Part shown: piece by piece, positions 4,757 through 6,275 of the stretch
Layout of the letters: every line of letters begins with the position of its first letter
Numbering within the stretch: position 1 is the stretch's first letter
Notes under the pieces: generated by a model
The model's input: only the letters and a program-made list of their open reading frames with translations
Databases searched by the model: none
What the model was told of the DNA's origin: nothing
Program-made: the position numbers and the translations under genes
DNA from: Nitrospinota bacterium
GTDB lineage: Bacteria; UBA8248
Direction: 5' to 3'
Length of the DNA stretch: 6,275 nucleotides
NCBI GenBank assembly: GCA_011523725.1
Contig: WTGD01000028.1
Coordinates: 1 to 6,275, forward strand

Positions 4757-5136
4757 CATTCCGCACTTTCTTGATTTTTCATATATTCAATCAATCCCCT
4801 GAGATTGGCCTCGATAATCCGCATCTCCCGCCGAGGCGTTCGGATTCCTCTTTTCGATTTCTTTTGAAAAACGTGCAGAACACAAACGGCCGCCCTGAAT
4901 TTCACCGTGTAAACCGCCCGATACGCGTCACCGCCGTGATTTTCTATAATCTCCAAAACCCCGGCGCCCCGGAAACCCTTCATTGGCTTGGCGGAGGGGG
5001 CTTTGCTTCCCCATTGAGCTACCTCGAAGGCGTGGTACATATCCTCCTGCACCTCATGGGGGAATTGCTCAAACGCATCCTTGCTCCTGCCCACCCACCA
5101 TATCGGTTTGGGCGTCTTCGACCCGTTGCGCTGCAC
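4756..5136 (-). CDS. HigB/RelE-superfamily toxin, phage Gp49-like
   Basis: A 126-residue protein of the Gp49-like group in the RelE/HigB toxin superfamily, which act as ribosome-dependent or free mRNA endonucleases. The typical segments are PKPIWWVGRSKDAF (9-22), AKPMKGFRGAGVLEI (49-63), YRAVYTVKF (72-80) and VLHVFQKKSKRGIRTP (86-101). It is full length for the group and no core motif is broken. The start is problematic. The GTG at 5136 is the only common start before the conserved region, yet the best ribosome site (GAGGAGAAAGG) serves an ATG at 5149 in another frame, and an in-frame stop lies at 5148-5146. An ATT at 5142 is also in frame. The antitoxin gene follows 12 bp downstream. Confidence 0.85.
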   Translation of the reverse strand: MQRNGSKTPKPIWWVGRSKDAFEQFPHEVQEDMYHAFEVAQWGSKAPSAKPMKGFRGAGVLEIIENHGGDAYRAVYTVKFRAAVCVLHVFQKKSKRGIRTPRREMRIIEANLRGLIEYMKNQESAE

Positions 5137-5213
5137 GGAAATTGTTCATCCTTTCTCCTCGTGATTCGGCGGCGAGCGTTCGCAGGAATACCGGGTGGGC
5201 CCTCGTTTAATTG

Positions 5214-5241
5214 AATATAACATAATTGTTATATCAGTCAA
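5214..5241 (-). promoter_or_regulatory. Toxin-antitoxin operon promoter
   Basis: TTGACT (5241-5236) and TATATT (5219-5214) are separated by 16 bp on the minus strand and match sigma70-type boxes closely. Transcription would begin near 5207, leaving a leader of about 60-70 bases before the toxin. Confidence 0.7.
5215..5234. promoter_or_regulatory. Operator: perfect 8-4-8 inverted repeat
   Basis: ATATAACA, TAAT, TGTTATAT form a perfect dyad that fills the -35/-10 spacer and overlaps the -10. That is where an XRE antitoxin dimer would block RNA polymerase. Autorepression by the antitoxin or the toxin-antitoxin complex is established for HigBA; its binding to this site is inferred. Confidence 0.7.
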
Positions 5242-5273
5242 CACCGGGCCGATCCAGTCAGGGTTCGGAAGTC

Positions 5274-5289
5274 GGGGTTGTTGAAAAAG
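5274..5289 (+). repeat. F short repeat, copy 2
   Basis: GGGGTTGTTGAAAAAG, identical to the minus-strand copy at 2467-2452. It lies in the gap between the divergent toxin and RraA-like genes, 24 bp before a partial B-family end (CCGGAATGACG, 5313-5323). Confidence 0.6.
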
Positions 5290-5317
5290 CCATCGCTCGA
5301 TCGGCTCCGACACCGGA

Positions 5318-5346
5318 ATGACGATGAACACTCCCGATCATATAAT
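5318..5346 (+). promoter_or_regulatory. Promoter of the RraA-like gene
   Basis: A perfect TATAAT (5341-5346) lies 17 bp after ATGACG (5318-5323), which keeps the TGAC of the -35 consensus. Transcription would start near 5353, about 70 bases before the ATG. The -35 lies within a stretch matching the end of the B repeat. Confidence 0.6.
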
Positions 5347-5350
5347 CGGG
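5333..5350. promoter_or_regulatory. Palindrome over the -10 of the RraA-like gene
   Basis: CCCGAT and ATCGGG form a perfect 6-bp dyad around CATATA and cover the TATAAT box. The position suits a repressor site, but no dedicated regulator gene is recognised nearby. The antitoxin operator has an unrelated sequence. Confidence 0.4.
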
Positions 5351-5423
5351 CCACCCGTTACGACTCATCCGGTTCACGAGAGGCGCGCGCGGCGCGGCCT
5401 CTTGTCCAACAAGGAGACGACAG

Positions 5424-6101
5424 ATGACGCTATCCGCTGAAACGCTCTCGAAGCTGAGAGCGATCGACACGCCCACGGTCTCGAACGCGGTGGAATCCTT
5501 CGGCGTGAGGCCGAGGACGCTCGGCCACACCGACGCGAGCATCGAGTGCATGTTCCCCGAGATGGGCGTGGCGCTCGGCTACGCCGTGACGTTCACGACA
5601 AGCGAATACGCGCCCGGCGAGGAGCGAACGCATACTTCCAGAATCGCGCTCTATGAGGCCGTGGCGGCGGCGCCAAAGCCCTGCGTCCTCGTGCAGCAGG
5701 ACGTCGGCCCGAAGCCCCGCTCGGCGTGCCTCTGGGGGGAGATCATGTCGAACCTCTTCTCGCGCCTGGGGGCGGAGGGCGTAGTGACGGACGGGGTGGT
5801 GCGCGATCTCGAAGAGATGCGCGCGGCGGGCTTCAAGACCTGGTGCGCGGGCATGACGGTCTCGCGCGGCGACGTGCGCGTGGTGGCGGTGAACACGCCG
5901 GTCTCGGTCGGCGGGATGGCCGTTGTGCCGGGCGACCTGATCCACGCGGACGTGAGCGGCGCGCTCGTGGTGCCGAAAGAAATCGCGGCGGAAGTGCCCG
6001 AAGCCGCCGGGCGCGTGCTCGCCAGGGAAGCCGACCTCCTCGACGCCATCCGCGCGGACGACTTCAGCCTGGATGACCTGGTGCGGCGGTTTTATTCGTG
6101 A
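5424..6101 (+). CDS. RraA family protein (HMG/CHA aldolase-like)
   Basis: A 225-residue member of the RraA-like fold family. It has WGEIMSN (104-110), GAEGVVTDGVVRDLEEMR (117-133 region) with the Arg127-Asp128 pair that binds substrate and metal in the aldolases, and VVPGDLIHADVSGALVVP (167-184), a family signature. Relatives include 4-hydroxy-4-methyl-2-oxoglutarate/4-carboxy-4-hydroxy-2-oxoadipate aldolase, which makes pyruvate late in aromatic degradation, and RraA, the RNase E inhibitor. Presence of the catalytic Arg-Asp favours an enzyme. The decarboxylase-family protein elsewhere in the window would suit aromatic catabolism, but the two are far apart and on opposite strands. The start is firm: AAGGAG lies seven bases before ATG. 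No signal peptide is visible. The gene is transcribed alone, divergently from the toxin operon. Confidence 0.9.
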   Translation: MTLSAETLSKLRAIDTPTVSNAVESFGVRPRTLGHTDASIECMFPEMGVALGYAVTFTTSEYAPGEERTHTSRIALYEAVAAAPKPCVLVQQDVGPKPRSACLWGEIMSNLFSRLGAEGVVTDGVVRDLEEMRAAGFKTWCAGMTVSRGDVRVVAVNTPVSVGGMAVVPGDLIHADVSGALVVPKEIAAEVPEAAGRVLAREADLLDAIRADDFSLDDLVRRFYS

Positions 6102-6211
6102 GGGGCGAGGGTAGCAGAGGTAGGCCCCTGAACCTTCGTACTCAATAAGGAATAATTCTCTCGGATCACTCCCACCTTGAGGGGTTGTTAAAAAAGCTCA
6201 TTCAAGGCTGT
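6102..6211 (+). repeat. 3' gap with a degenerate D unit and F copy 3
   Basis: After the RraA-like stop, CACTCCCACCTTGAGGGG (6167-6184) is a diverged D palindrome in the reverse orientation. It runs directly into GGGGTTGTTAAAAAAG (6181-6196), the third F copy with one mismatch. No gene is seen here. Confidence 0.6.
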
Positions 6212-6250
6212 AACCCCCAAACCCCCCTTGTCAGGGGGGCTTTGATTTTA
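6212..6250 (+). terminator. E-family hairpin, probable terminator of the RraA-like gene
   Basis: CCCCCC (6222-6227) pairs with GGGGGG (6234-6239) around TTGTCA, followed by CTTTGATTTTA. It lies about 120 bp past the RraA-like stop on the correct strand. It is a 31-of-32 match to the left-end copy at 226-257. The T tract is interrupted, so termination may be weaker than at the left copy. Confidence 0.5.
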
Positions 6251-6275
6251 CCCCCCTGTTAAGGGGGGGTAGGGG
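6251..6275 (+). repeat. C-run/G-run hairpin cut by the window edge
   Basis: CCCCCC (6251-6256) and the following G run (6263-6269) pair around TGTTAA, a second E-like hairpin immediately after the first, followed by GTAGGGG. It suggests that the repeat array continues beyond the window. Confidence 0.5.

Noticed and set aside
3743..5241. RAYT plus toxin-antitoxin as one mobile unit or defence island
   Set aside because: The genes converge and have separate control. No outer ends or target duplication enclosing both can be seen, so a shared unit is not supported beyond the REP-like sequence between them.
1809..6101. An aromatic-degradation cluster linking the decarboxylase-family and RraA-like proteins
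   Set aside because: The two genes are more than 3 kb apart, on opposite strands, under separate promoters, and no ring-cleavage gene lies between them.

Overview
The window looks like chromosome from a GC-rich, free-living bacterium, probably an uncultured lineage. Most genes are strongly GC-biased in the third codon position, and the products are ordinary metabolic or housekeeping enzymes. No marker gene fixes the taxonomy, so I do not name a phylum. No rRNA, tRNA or CRISPR array is visible.

Layout from left to right. Positions 1-270 hold a regularly spaced array of C-run/G-run palindromes and no gene. On the minus strand lie an uncharacterised 342-aa protein (271-1299) and a PcaC-like carboxymuconolactone decarboxylase family protein (1809-2195). 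Between them are 509 bp packed with three families of short palindromic repeats. A 163-bp inverted pair of the left-end palindrome (2263-2425) separates these from a plus-strand pair: a glyoxalase II-like metallo-beta-lactamase-fold hydrolase (TTG start, 2515-3177) and a zinc-ribbon Nudix hydrolase (3219-3722). Directly downstream is a REP-associated tyrosine transposase, or RAYT (3743-4342), with visibly lower GC. A convergent HigBA-like toxin-antitoxin operon follows (minus strand, 5136-4408). The last gene is a divergent RraA-family protein (5424-6101), followed by a hairpin that is a near-copy of one at the left end.

The central theme is a RAYT together with its probable REP elements. Two repeat families, called A and C here, have the REP layout described for RAYT substrates: a GTAG tetranucleotide at the 5' foot of a hairpin. 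Two C elements lie inside the RAYT reading frame as an inverted pair with GTAG outermost, matching at 26 of 26 core bases and translated in frame. The same C element stands alone downstream of the decarboxylase gene. A degenerate A-like element fills the 65 bp between the RAYT stop and the antitoxin stop, and a GTAG there supplies the antitoxin stop codon. Family B (CGTCATTCCGGC type), D (C-run/TCAA/G-run), E (CCCCCC-TTGTCA-GGGGGG) and F (GGGGTTGTTGAAAAAG) lack GTAG and may depend on another mechanism.

Regulatory sites that can be read are a sigma70-like toxin-antitoxin promoter with a perfect 8-4-8 operator between its -35 and -10 boxes, and a TATAAT promoter with a palindrome over its -10 for the RraA-like gene. 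The enzymes do not form one recognisable pathway.
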